Source: Amycolatopsis acidicola
GTDB lineage: Bacteria > Actinomycetota > Actinomycetes > Mycobacteriales > Pseudonocardiaceae
Assembly (NCBI RefSeq): GCF_007713735.2
Contig: NZ_VMNW02000037.1
Location: 1-64,000 of the forward strand
Length of the DNA: 64,000 bases
Direction of reading: 5' to 3'
Shown here: positions 42,956-51,097 of the stretch, in pieces
Layout: each line of letters begins with the position of its first letter
How positions within the stretch are numbered: the stretch's first letter is position 1
Notes under the pieces: generated by a model
The model's input: only the letters and a program-made list of their open reading frames with translations
Database searches by the model: none
Told to the model about the DNA's origin: nothing
Translations under genes and position numbers: made by a program

Positions 42956-43767
42956 CGCGCCGCCCTCCGGGAGGAGTGCCACGAGAGCAGCTTGTTCTCG
43001 ACCGGCACGAAGGCGAAATTGAGGACGAGGCCGAGCAGCCCGGCGGCGACGGTGTAAGCGTAGATCCCGGTCTGGTCCCCCGCTTGCAGCGAAGCGCCGA
43101 CGTCCTTGCCCAGCCCGGGCATCCCGCCGAGCAGTTCGACGGTGATCGCCACGACCAGCGACACCGAGCACGCGATCCGGACCCCGGTCACGATGAACGG
43201 CAGGGCGCTGGGCAGCACCAGCCGGTACAGCCGGGCTGCCGCGGGCACCCCGAAGGACTTCAGCGTCTGCTCCGCCACCGGGTCGGCCGTGCGGGCGCCG
43301 CGGATGCTCAGCACGAGCACCAGCCACAGGCTCGACAGGCTGGTGAGGATCACCGCGCCGGCGAGCCCGACGCCCGCGGTCAGGATCACCAGCGGCAGCA
43401 GCGCCACCGACGGGATCGGCCGGAGGAACTCGACACTCGGCCGCAAAGCCCGCTCCGCCAAGGGAAACCGGCCGAGCAGCAGCCCGAGCGGGACGGCGAT
43501 CGCGGTGCCGATCACCAGGCCGAGCAACGTCTGGGCGAGGCTGTCGCCGACACTGCCCCAGAAGGCGGCGCCGGTCAGCATCGTGCCCAGCCGCGCCAGC
43601 ACCTCCGTGGCCAGCGGGAAGCTCGACCGGCTCAGGATGCCGGTCACGCCGAGCAGCTGGAGCAGCGCGAACGTCACGAGCACGGAGACGGCGGTCCGCC
43701 AGCCCGGCAAGGATCGCTTGCGGGGCAACGGTTTCCCGCGCACCTCCTTGGTCAGCACGGCGGTCAT
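42952..43767 (-). CDS. ABC transporter permease (SsuC-like)
   Basis: A 271-residue permease. After a basic N-terminus the first helix spans residues ~25-45; the EAA loop is near LKSFGVPAAARLYRLVLPSA. It overlaps the binding-protein gene by 4 bp (ATGA) and the other permease by 4 bp. It forms the channel of the presumed aromatic-acid importer. Confidence 0.88.
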   Translation of the reverse strand: MTAVLTKEVRGKPLPRKRSLPGWRTAVSVLVTFALLQLLGVTGILSRSSFPLATEVLARLGTMLTGAAFWGSVGDSLAQTLLGLVIGTAIAVPLGLLLGRFPLAERALRPSVEFLRPIPSVALLPLVILTAGVGLAGAVILTSLSSLWLVLVLSIRGARTADPVAEQTLKSFGVPAAARLYRLVLPSALPFIVTGVRIACSVSLVVAITVELLGGMPGLGKDVGASLQAGDQTGIYAYTVAAGLLGLVLNFAFVPVENKLLSWHSSRRAAR

Positions 43768-44726
43768 GACCGAGCCACCAGGAACTGCGAGATGTCGATC
43801 TTCTTGGTGGCGAATCCCTCTGCCGCCATCAGGTCGGCCTCGGCCTGCAGTTTCGCGACGTCGATCGAGGTCGGGAAGACGTAGGCGGGCACCTTGGCGG
43901 CCAGCTCCGGGGTGAGCTGGGTGTAGCTGGTCACGAAGTCCCGGTACGAGCCGGACTTGTTCAGCTCGTCGGCGGCCTGGGTCAGCGAGGCCTTGAACGC
44001 GGTCACCGCCTTCGGGTTGGCCTGGACGAACTGGCTCGTCATCATGTAGCCCGCGACCGGGGTGCCCGCGAGCGCGCCACCCTGGTACGGGTCGACGAGC
44101 AGGCCGGCCTGCTTCGCCTCGGCCTGGGTGGAGAACGGCGGCACCAGGTAGGCCGCGTCCACCTTGCCCGCGGCGAGCGCGTCGGCGATGGTCGACAGCG
44201 GCAGCACCTGGAACTTCACCTTGTCCACGTCGACGCCCAGATTCTTCAGCGCCACCCGCGAGTTCAGCTCGAACGTCGCCTTGGGCTGGTTGATCGCGAG
44301 CGTCCTGCCTTCGAGTTGCTTCGGGTTGGTGATGCCGCTCGACGGCAGCACGTAGATCCCGGTCTGGGTGGCGGGGGCGCCGGTGATGCCGGGGAACACC
44401 CCGCGCAGCGGCACGCCCTGCGCGGCGGCCTGGACGAACGTGGTCCAGGACATGGAAACCGCCTGGTAGTCCCCGGAAACCAGGGGCGGCACCTCGGAGG
44501 CGCCCTTCGGGTCGATCGTGACGTCGAGCCCGTTGCGGGCGAAGATCCCCTTCTCCTTGGCGTAGTAGATCGGGGCGAAGTCACCGACGGGCGTGACCCC
44601 GACCTTGAGCGTCATCGTCCCGGCCTGGGCCGGCGGGCCGCCGCAGGCGGTGAGCACGGTGAGACCCGCGAGCGCCGCGACGAGCAGCGCGACGGCGCGG
44701 AGTCTCCGGTTGACCACAGCGAACAT
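43764..44726 (-). CDS. ABC transporter substrate-binding lipoprotein (NMT1/SsuA-like)
   Basis: A 320-residue binding protein. The lipobox is LTACGG (Cys28), and the mature domain begins TLKVGVTPVGDFAPIYYAKE, typical of NMT1/THI5-like sulfonate, nitrate and aromatic-acid binders. It is the first gene of the long minus-strand operon. The ligand is probably the aromatic acid degraded by the neighbours (inference from context). Start ATG at 44726, with GAAGGGA upstream. Confidence 0.9.
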   Translation of the reverse strand: MFAVVNRRLRAVALLVAALAGLTVLTACGGPPAQAGTMTLKVGVTPVGDFAPIYYAKEKGIFARNGLDVTIDPKGASEVPPLVSGDYQAVSMSWTTFVQAAAQGVPLRGVFPGITGAPATQTGIYVLPSSGITNPKQLEGRTLAINQPKATFELNSRVALKNLGVDVDKVKFQVLPLSTIADALAAGKVDAAYLVPPFSTQAEAKQAGLLVDPYQGGALAGTPVAGYMMTSQFVQANPKAVTAFKASLTQAADELNKSGSYRDFVTSYTQLTPELAAKVPAYVFPTSIDVAKLQAEADLMAAEGFATKKIDISQFLVARS

Positions 44727-44863
44727 CGATGTTCCCTTCCTCGGATTCCGCTCACGGTGACCGCCCGGCACCGGTGCGGTCCCGGCGGTTTCGGCACGGG
44801 GGCTTCCCACCTGCTATGGGCTGCCGGCCGAACCTTCGTGCCGACTGGTGCCGTAAGCACAAC

Positions 44864-44941
44864 CCCTAACTTCGAAGAAGTCAAGAGATTTCGAAATTTT
44901 GCTTTTTGATACGAGACGGCGGCCGTGATCCGATGTTAGGG
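44864..44941. promoter_or_regulatory. Divergent regulatory region of the aromatic island
   Basis: CCCTAAC (44864-44870) is repeated inverted as GTTAGGG (44935-44941), the latter at the GntR start codon. Between them two TTCGAA palindromes lie 19 bp apart (44871 and 44890) in the most AT-rich stretch of the locus. These are candidate binding sites of the adjacent FCD regulator; exact sites are uncertain. Confidence 0.4.
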
Positions 44942-45639
44942 TGACTGCCGTGCCACGAAGAGTCGAAGAAAAACGCCCCACGCGCGGTGAGATCGTGTTG
45001 CGCGCGCTACGGGACGACATCCTCAACGGGCGCCTGACGCCGGGGTCACAACTGGGGTTCGCCGATCTGGGGTCGCGCTACAGCGCCAGCACCGGGGTGC
45101 TGCGGGAGGTGCTGCCGCGCCTGGTGGAACAGGGGCTGGCCAGCACCCAGCCGCAGCTCGGTTACCGCGTGGTGGAGGTCAGCACCGAGGATCTCGTCCA
45201 CCTGACCGAAGCCCGGATAGCGCTGGAAACCCAGGTGCTGGCGCAGTCCATCCGGGACGGGGACCTGGACTGGGAGACCTCGGTCGTGGCCGCGCACCAC
45301 CGGCTCGCCCAGCTGTCCACTTTGGACGACGCCGGGGGGATGAACCCGGACTGGTCGGACGCGCACCGCCGGTTCCACCAGGTGCTGCTGGAGGGCTGCC
45401 CGAACCGCAGGCTGCGCGAGGTCGCCGGGCGGCTGCGCGACCTGAGCGAGGTCTACCACTGCTGGTCGGTGCTCAACACCGACGATCTGCGGTCTCGCGA
45501 CGAGGAGCACGCCCGGATAGCCTCACTCTCGGTCGGCCGCGACATCGGCGGTGCCAGGGCCGAACTGGCCGCGCACATCCAGAAGACGACCGACCTGCTA
45601 CTGGCCGCGCAACCGAAACCCAGTACGACGGGTTCGTGA
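44941..45639 (+). CDS. GntR-family regulator with FCD domain
   Basis: A 232-residue regulator. The winged helix is GEIVLRALRDDILNGRLTPG with FADLGSRYSASTGVLREVLP, and the FCD domain has its metal-site His in DAHRRFHQVLLEG and EEHARI. It probably controls both the divergent import/decarboxylase operon and the dioxygenase genes downstream, with which it overlaps by 4 bp. The GTG at 44941 has no ribosome-binding site and may be leaderless; a GTG at 44950 is the alternative. Confidence 0.88.
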   Translation: MTAVPRRVEEKRPTRGEIVLRALRDDILNGRLTPGSQLGFADLGSRYSASTGVLREVLPRLVEQGLASTQPQLGYRVVEVSTEDLVHLTEARIALETQVLAQSIRDGDLDWETSVVAAHHRLAQLSTLDDAGGMNPDWSDAHRRFHQVLLEGCPNRRLREVAGRLRDLSEVYHCWSVLNTDDLRSRDEEHARIASLSVGRDIGGARAELAAHIQKTTDLLLAAQPKPSTTGS

Positions 45640-46532
45640 GCACGACCCCGGGAACCGAGGAGCACGACGTGGATTTCACCGAGGAAACCGCTGTCACGGC
45701 TGTCATCGACAGTTTCGCGCGCACGGCTGACCCGCGCTTGCGCGAGCTGCTGGAGGGGCTCGTCCGGCATCTGCACGCCTACGTCCGCGAGACCCGCCCG
45801 ACGCTGGCCGAATGGGAGCAGGCGATCTCCTTCCTGACCCGCGTCGGGCAGAAGTGCGACGACACGCGGCAGGAGTTCATCCTGTTCTCCGACGTGCTCG
45901 GGGTGTCCATGCTCGTCGAGACGATCAACGGGCAGGAGAACGGAACCGAGAGCACGGTGCTCGGCCCGTTCCACGTCGTGGAGTCGCCGCGGCGGGAGAG
46001 CGGCGACACCATCGACCTCGTCGGCGGCGGAACGCCTTGCGTGGTCTCGGCGCGCGTCGTGTCGACGTCGGGCGAGCCGATCGCCGGGGCGAGCGTCGAC
46101 GTGTGGCAGTGCGACAAGGACGGTTTCTACGACGTGCAGCGCCCGGACGTCCAGCCGCTGGGCAACGGGCGCGGGCTGTTCGAGAGCGGACCCGACGGCG
46201 GGGTGTGGTTCCGGACCGTCGTGCCGAGCCACTACCCGATCCCGACCGACGGGCCGGTGGGGCAGCTGCTGGAGGCGACGGACCGCCACCCGTACCGGCC
46301 GGCGCACATCCACTTCCTCGTCGAAGCCCCGGGCCACAAACCCTTGACCACGCACATGTTCGTCGCGAACAGCCCGTACATCGACTCCGACGCGGTGTTC
46401 GCGGTGAAGAAGAGCCTCGTCGTGGATTTCCGCGATACCTCGGACGCGGCGCTGGCCGAGCGGTACGGGGTGAGCGCGCCCTTCCGGCACGCCGCGTTCG
46501 ACATCGTGCTGGAACCGTCCGATGTGGACTGA
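45636..46532 (+). CDS. Hydroxyquinol 1,2-dioxygenase (intradiol type)
   Basis: A 298-residue Fe(III) intradiol dioxygenase that cleaves 1,2,4-trihydroxybenzene to maleylacetate. An N-terminal helical dimerisation domain (residues ~15-110) precedes the beta barrel. Iron ligands are seen as Tyr in GFYDVQ and VPSHYPIP and the two His in YRPAHIHFLV. Hydroxyquinol is favoured over catechol as substrate because maleylacetate reductase follows directly. GTG start overlaps the GntR stop. Confidence 0.88.
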   Translation: MSTTPGTEEHDVDFTEETAVTAVIDSFARTADPRLRELLEGLVRHLHAYVRETRPTLAEWEQAISFLTRVGQKCDDTRQEFILFSDVLGVSMLVETINGQENGTESTVLGPFHVVESPRRESGDTIDLVGGGTPCVVSARVVSTSGEPIAGASVDVWQCDKDGFYDVQRPDVQPLGNGRGLFESGPDGGVWFRTVVPSHYPIPTDGPVGQLLEATDRHPYRPAHIHFLVEAPGHKPLTTHMFVANSPYIDSDAVFAVKKSLVVDFRDTSDAALAERYGVSAPFRHAAFDIVLEPSDVD

Positions 46533-47574
46533 GTTCGACCACGAGTCGCTGCCGATGCGGGTCCGGTTCGGGCCGGGACGGCTGGACGGACTCGGCGCGG
46601 AGGCGGAAAGGCTGGGCCTGCAACGGGTTCTGGTGCTCGCGACGCCCCGGCAGACCGCGCTGGCCGCCCGCGCGGCCTCGCTGCTGGGGGCGCGCCACGC
46701 GGGAACGTTCGCGGAGGCGCGGATGCACGTGCCCGTCGAGGTGGCCGAAGCCGCTCGCGTGGCGGCGAAAGACGCCGGGGCGGACGGGTGCGTGGCGATC
46801 GGCGGCGGTTCGACGATCGGGCTGGGCAAGGCACTGGCGCTCGAACCGGGCCTGCCGGTCATCGCCGTGCCGACCACGTATGCCGGGTCCGAGATGACGC
46901 CGATCTGGGGCCTCACCGAGAACGGCAGGAAGCGCACGGGCCGCGATCCGGCCGTGCTGCCCCGCAGCGTCATCTACGACCCGTCACTCACCACGGATCT
47001 GCCGCGGGCGATCTCGGTGACCAGTGGCATCAACGCGCTCGCCCACGCCGTCGAGGGGTTGTACGCGCCGGACAGCTCGCCGATCCTCGCGCTGATGGCG
47101 GAGGAAGGCGCCCGCTCGCTCGTCGGGGCACTCCCCCGGATCGCCGAAGCGCGCGACGAAGCGCTCTACGGCGCGTGGCTGTGCGGCGCGGTGCTCGGGT
47201 CGACCACGATGTCCTTGCACCACAAGCTTTGCCACGTGCTCGGTGGTTCGTTCGACCTGCCGCACGCGGAGGTGCACACGGTGATCCTGCCGCACGTCCT
47301 GGCTTACAACTCCCCCGCAGCGCCCGCTGCGGTTTCGGTTCTCCAGCGGGTTTTCGGCGCGGCCGACCCGGCTTCGGCCTTGTGGGAACTGGCCGGAACC
47401 CTCGACGCGCCAAGGTCTTTGGCCGCGATCGGCATGGACGGGGCCCGGCTCGGCGAGGTGGTGGAGCAGGTGATGGCCGCGCCTTACGCCAACCCGCGTA
47501 CGCCGCGCGCGGAGGAGCTGGCGGAGCTGCTCGACCGCGCGCAGCGGGGGCTTCCGCCCGCGAGTGGCGAGTGA
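46522..47574 (+). CDS. Maleylacetate reductase
   Basis: A 350-residue member of the iron-containing alcohol dehydrogenase superfamily that reduces maleylacetate to 3-oxoadipate with NAD(P)H. GGGSTIGLGKA and PTTYAGSEMTPIWG are the cofactor signatures; His residues of the metal/active site occur in NALAHAVEGLY, HHKLCHVLGG and PHAEVHTVILPH. Its start lies within the dioxygenase gene (11-bp overlap), confirming the two-step pathway. Confidence 0.92.
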   Translation: MWTEFDHESLPMRVRFGPGRLDGLGAEAERLGLQRVLVLATPRQTALAARAASLLGARHAGTFAEARMHVPVEVAEAARVAAKDAGADGCVAIGGGSTIGLGKALALEPGLPVIAVPTTYAGSEMTPIWGLTENGRKRTGRDPAVLPRSVIYDPSLTTDLPRAISVTSGINALAHAVEGLYAPDSSPILALMAEEGARSLVGALPRIAEARDEALYGAWLCGAVLGSTTMSLHHKLCHVLGGSFDLPHAEVHTVILPHVLAYNSPAAPAAVSVLQRVFGAADPASALWELAGTLDAPRSLAAIGMDGARLGEVVEQVMAAPYANPRTPRAEELAELLDRAQRGLPPASGE

Positions 47575-47597
47575 GCTCGTAGGTCGTTCGCGCGGAT

Positions 47598-48089
47598 CTA
47601 CCGCAGAGTGGCGATCCCGGCCAGCACGATGTCCACGCCCGCGAGGAACTGTTCGCGGTCGTCGTGGCCGGGCAGCTGCTTCGCGGCCTTGTGCACGAAC
47701 GGATAGCGGCCGGGGTCGAGCCGCGACCACTGTGCGGCGACGGTGGTCAGGAAGGCCGGGCGGTCCGCCTTCCGGTCGGCGAGTGCCCGCGCGTTCGCGG
47801 CGTTCTGCCCGGCGACGCCGAGGACGTAGTTCACCAGCGCGCCCGCGGCGTCGAAAAGTGCATGCCCGGGCACGCCGAGCGCGTCGAGCAGCCTGCCGAT
47901 GTTCTCGTAGATCTCCAAGAGCGCCGGGCGCCACGGTTCCCGGGCAAGCTGGGCACCGGCCCACGGGTGCGCGTCGATCGCGTCGAACAGGCCCAGCGCC
48001 ACGGCGCGAAGAGCTTTCCGCGGGGCGGCATCGAGGTCCACTCCGGCCAGCACGCGGGCGACGACGTCGTCCGTGGCCGCGGCGAGCAT
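47598..48089 (-). pseudogene. TetR regulator remnant lacking the DNA-binding domain
   Basis: Residues LLAAATDDVVARVLAG onwards match the C-terminal ligand-binding part of TetR regulators, but the ~50-residue helix-turn-helix that should precede is missing. The remnant begins right where the helix-turn-helix would end, and directly abuts the 5' end of a damaged monooxygenase gene on the other strand. One deletion across the shared promoter probably removed both 5' ends. It could still be translated from the ATG at 48089, but it cannot bind DNA in the usual way. Confidence 0.75.
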
Positions 48090-48092
48090 GTC

Positions 48093-48867
48093 GCTCGCTG
48101 GTCCTGGCCCGCGTCCTGCAAGTGCACGGCTTCCCGGTGACGGTCTACGAAGCGGAGCCCTCTCCCGCCTCGCGCCGTCAGGGCGGGATGCTCGACATCC
48201 ATCCCTGGAACGGCCGGCCCGCGCTCGAAGCGGCGGGCCTCGCCGAGGGGTTTCGCGAACTGGTCCTTCCCGGCCGCGAGTCCTACCGCGTCCTTGACCG
48301 GCAAGGAAATCTGCTCCTCGATGTCCGCGACGACGGCACCGGCGAACGGCCCGAAGTCCAGCGCGGCGAACTGCGGCAACTGCTGCTCGACTCGCTGCCG
48401 CCCGGGGTCGTCCGGTGGGGCCGGAAGGCCACCGGGGTGCGAACGCTGGACGACGGCCGTCACGAGGTGAGCTTCGCCGACCGCGCCACGCCCGAATACA
48501 CCGAAATCTCGGTCATCGAGACCTTCCTGTTCGACGGCGATGCCCGGCATCCCCTTACCGCGCAAGCGATCGGCGCCGGTCGCGGAGTTCGACGGCTGGG
48601 CGCCGGGGCTCACCGCCTTGCTCACCGCCAGCGACACCCCGCCGGTCCTCCGCCGTCTTTTCACCCTGCCGCAAGGACATCGGTGGGAGCGCGTGCCGGG
48701 GGCGACCCTGCTCGGGGACGCCGCGCACCTCGGCCGCCCTCGCGGCGCATCCGGACGACGTCGAAGCCGCGCTCACGACGTACGAAGAAGCGATGTTCAC
48801 GCGCGCCGCGGCTGTCGAGGAGGACGAGGACACGTACGCGATCATGTTCGGCGCGGACGCGCCATAG
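48093..48867 (+). pseudogene. TetX-like FAD monooxygenase remnant with multiple deletions
   Basis: Pieces of a ~380-residue FAD monooxygenase in three frames. VLARVLQVHGFPVTVYEAEP starts after the missing GxGxxG motif; PEYTE follows VSFAD directly, so the segment with the DG motif is gone; the frame changes near 48550 to AEFDGWAPGLTALLTASDTP...LLGDAAHL; and a third frame from ~48740 gives LAAHPDDVEAALTTYEEAMF to a stop at 48867, without the PPSGEGAN segment. The catalytic fold cannot form. Confidence 0.82.
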
Positions 48868-48893
48868 AGCATGGTCGCCCTGCTCGCCGGGGC

Positions 48894-49328
48894 TCAACCC
48901 GCCTGAACCCGGTGGAACTCCAGAGAAACCCCGCCTCCCCCGGCAAGCGGGACGAGGGTACCGACGAGCACCGCGTCGTTGAGCCACGCGTACTCGCCCG
49001 CCGGGGCCTCGATCTTCGGCGTGGTCAGGCCGGAGGCACCGCCGGGGCCGACGGTGATCGTGCCGGTGTTGGTCACCGTGAGGACCACGCCGTCGTGCGT
49101 GCGGATGAGGTATTTCGCCGTCACGGAAGGAACTCCGTCGCCGCGCAGCAGGCTCCAGTCCGCGCCCAGCGCGAGGACCTCGCCGCGCAGCAGCGGGCCC
49201 GCCACGGTGCCGCCGGTGATCGGGATGACGCGGCGCCGCCCGGCGGGCGTGTCCCCGCCGTCGATGGGCTCGCCGATCGTGACCTCGAGCCGCGCGACCA
49301 GCTCCAGCGCCAACGCTGGATGAGTCAT
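48894..49328 (-). CDS. DUF3237 family protein
   Basis: A 144-residue protein of the DUF3237/UPF0311 family, a small beta-barrel. TVAGPLLRGEVLALGADWSLLRGDG (split motif GPLLRGEVL and GADWSLLR) is the family core; YLIRTHDGVVLTVTNTG follows. Function in the family is not established. The ATG at 49328 overlaps the TetR stop by 4 bp, so the two are co-transcribed. Confidence 0.85.
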   Translation of the reverse strand: MTHPALALELVARLEVTIGEPIDGGDTPAGRRRVIPITGGTVAGPLLRGEVLALGADWSLLRGDGVPSVTAKYLIRTHDGVVLTVTNTGTITVGPGGASGLTTPKIEAPAGEYAWLNDAVLVGTLVPLAGGGGVSLEFHRVQAG

Positions 49329-49903
49329 CGAGCCGCCTTCCCCGCGATGAGCCGCCACGAACCCAGCAGCCGGTCGGTGAACTGCTCCGGGGTTTCGGCG
49401 CCCGCCAGCAGCCATGCGTTCATCAGCGCGCCGGTGCCGCCGGTGACGAACGTGGCCAGATCGTCCAGCGCCTCGGGCGAAGTCCGCGCGCCGGAGAACT
49501 TGCGGACGATCTCCCGGTTCACCGGGGCGAGCAACTCGGTCAGCGCGCTCGTCATCGCGAACGCGCACGAGCCGGTGAGCATCGCCCGGTAGAACACCCG
49601 ATGCCGGTCGAAGTGGCGCACCGCGGCGAGTACCCCGGCCCGGCCCACCAGCGGTTTGCTCCGCTCCAGCGGCAGCTCGCCGCGCGCCAGCTCGATCGCC
49701 GCCGCCACCAGCAGCGAATCGCGGTCGCCGAAATGCAGGTAGACCAGCTGCCTGCTGACGCCGGCCGCCCGCGCCAGCTCGGTGATCGACACGGCCGTGG
49801 TGCCGCGTTCGGACACCAGGCTCACGGCGGCGGTCAGCAGCGCCGACCGCGACCGCAGCACGCGGCGATCGCTGCTCTGCCGCGGCACGATCCGGACTGT
49901 CAT
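49325..49903 (-). CDS. TetR-family transcriptional regulator
   Basis: A 192-residue regulator with the HTH region VSITELARAAGVSRQLVYLHF and a C-terminal helical domain. The recognition part is SRQLVYLHFGDRDSLL. The ATG at 49903 is directly preceded by GGGGAG; a GTG at 49921 is also open and would give better spacing from no clear site, so the start is uncertain. It is coupled to DUF3237 and divergent from a second TetR gene. Confidence 0.82.
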   Translation of the reverse strand: MTVRIVPRQSSDRRVLRSRSALLTAAVSLVSERGTTAVSITELARAAGVSRQLVYLHFGDRDSLLVAAAIELARGELPLERSKPLVGRAGVLAAVRHFDRHRVFYRAMLTGSCAFAMTSALTELLAPVNREIVRKFSGARTSPEALDDLATFVTGGTGALMNAWLLAGAETPEQFTDRLLGSWRLIAGKAAR

Positions 49904-50001
49904 CTCCCCGGTTATATACACTTGTCAAAAAACCGGCAACCGCCGGACGGACCAGGCCGTCGCGTAGGGTTGGCCCATGACCACCCGGAGGGCTTGCTGA
50001 A

Positions 50002-50610
50002 GTGGCGAATCTTCGTGCCGCGCAGAAGGAAATGACCCGGGGCCTGCTCCTGTCGACCGCGCTCGAGCTGTTCGAGGCGCAGGGTTACGCCGCGACGAAG
50101 ATCGACGACATCGCCCGCGCGGCGGGCACCACGCGGGTCACGTTCTATGCGCACTTCTCCGGCCGCAGCGACCTCATGCGCGCGCTGATCGCGAGGCTCA
50201 ACGAGCTTCTGGAGCGCAGCGACGACGCCGGCCATCACTCCACTTCGGACGCTCTCGTCGCCGCGGTGCGCGAAGGCGAGCGCGCGGGCCTCGACGCCTG
50301 GCTGCGCGCGCAATCGGCCCGCTGGCCCGAAATCCGGCCGTACGTGCTGTCGGCCTTCGAGGCGGCGGCGGTCGACCCGGAGCTGCGCGGGCTGGTGTAC
50401 CAGTGGTTCGAAGAGGTCATCGACGACATCGAGCGCGGACTGACCGAGGCCGGTCGCTTCGCCCCGGACAGCAGGCGCGCGCGGGGTGTGCTCGCCATGG
50501 CGCAGCTGGACCACCTCGCGCAGCGCTGGATGCGCCACGGCTGGGACATCGACGGCGACCAGGCCCTGGCTCTGCTGGCCGACAGCTGGGCGCACCTCCT
50601 CGCGGACTGA
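50002..50610 (+). CDS. TetR-family transcriptional regulator
   Basis: A 202-residue regulator. The HTH region reads ATKIDDIARAAGTTRVTFYA and HFSGRSDLM; the ligand domain ends DSWAHLLAD. It is divergent from another TetR gene 98 bp away. No enzyme gene is attached downstream, so its target is either the divergent pair or distant. Confidence 0.85.
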   Translation: MANLRAAQKEMTRGLLLSTALELFEAQGYAATKIDDIARAAGTTRVTFYAHFSGRSDLMRALIARLNELLERSDDAGHHSTSDALVAAVREGERAGLDAWLRAQSARWPEIRPYVLSAFEAAAVDPELRGLVYQWFEEVIDDIERGLTEAGRFAPDSRRARGVLAMAQLDHLAQRWMRHGWDIDGDQALALLADSWAHLLAD

Positions 50611-50910
50611 CTCCGGGAGGGCGGGAGTCGCGGGAGCACCACGGAAATCCGGGGCGGCGATCACCGGCATCAGGCCGAGACCTCCACGCCGAATGGCTCC
50701 CGAGCGGCGGCCAGGAATCGCGCCACCCTGCCGCGCGGCGATCACGATCGACACGCCGAGACCCGCGCGCGGGATGACTTCGGGAAGCCGGGAGTCGTGG
50801 CAGCGCCACGGAAATCCGGGGCGGCGATCACCATTCAGGCCGCGAGCCGCGCTCGCCCGCTCGCGGACGGCCGAGCCTCAGGAGACCGGGAGTCGCGGCA
50901 GCGCCACCAA
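50609..50910. repeat. Imperfect tandem repeat, period about 80-98 bp
   Basis: A 43-base segment at 50623-50665 recurs at 50790-50832 with 40 identical bases (GGGAGTCG start, GGCGGCGATCACC end). A diverged copy lies between them near 50710-50745 (GGAATCGCG, then GCGGCGATCAC), and a partial copy starts at 50888 (GGGAGTCGCGGCAGCGCCAC). The steps are about 87, 80 and 98 bases. Confidence 0.75.
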
Positions 50911-51097
50911 ACCGCGCGCGCCCCTGGCCCGCCATCGCACCCCGGCATCACGCTGGGCGGCCGGGCGCCGGACCACCTACACGTAGGCACCCCTCACCGA
51001 GCCGCCAACACTGGCAACAATCCGCGCACCACCGGGCCCCACCACCGCGGGACATCCCGCCACGAGCCGCCCATACGTCCTCGCCAGCGACCGACCC
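50611..51097. other. Non-coding stretch with imperfect ~85-bp repeats
   Basis: 487 bases between the convergent TetR and kinase genes. Bases 50609-50910 hold the repeats described separately. From 50911 to 51097 the sequence is C-rich with no gene, hairpin or repeat that I can defend; CCTACACGTAGG (50978-50989) is a perfect 12-bp palindrome of unknown role. Confidence 0.55.
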
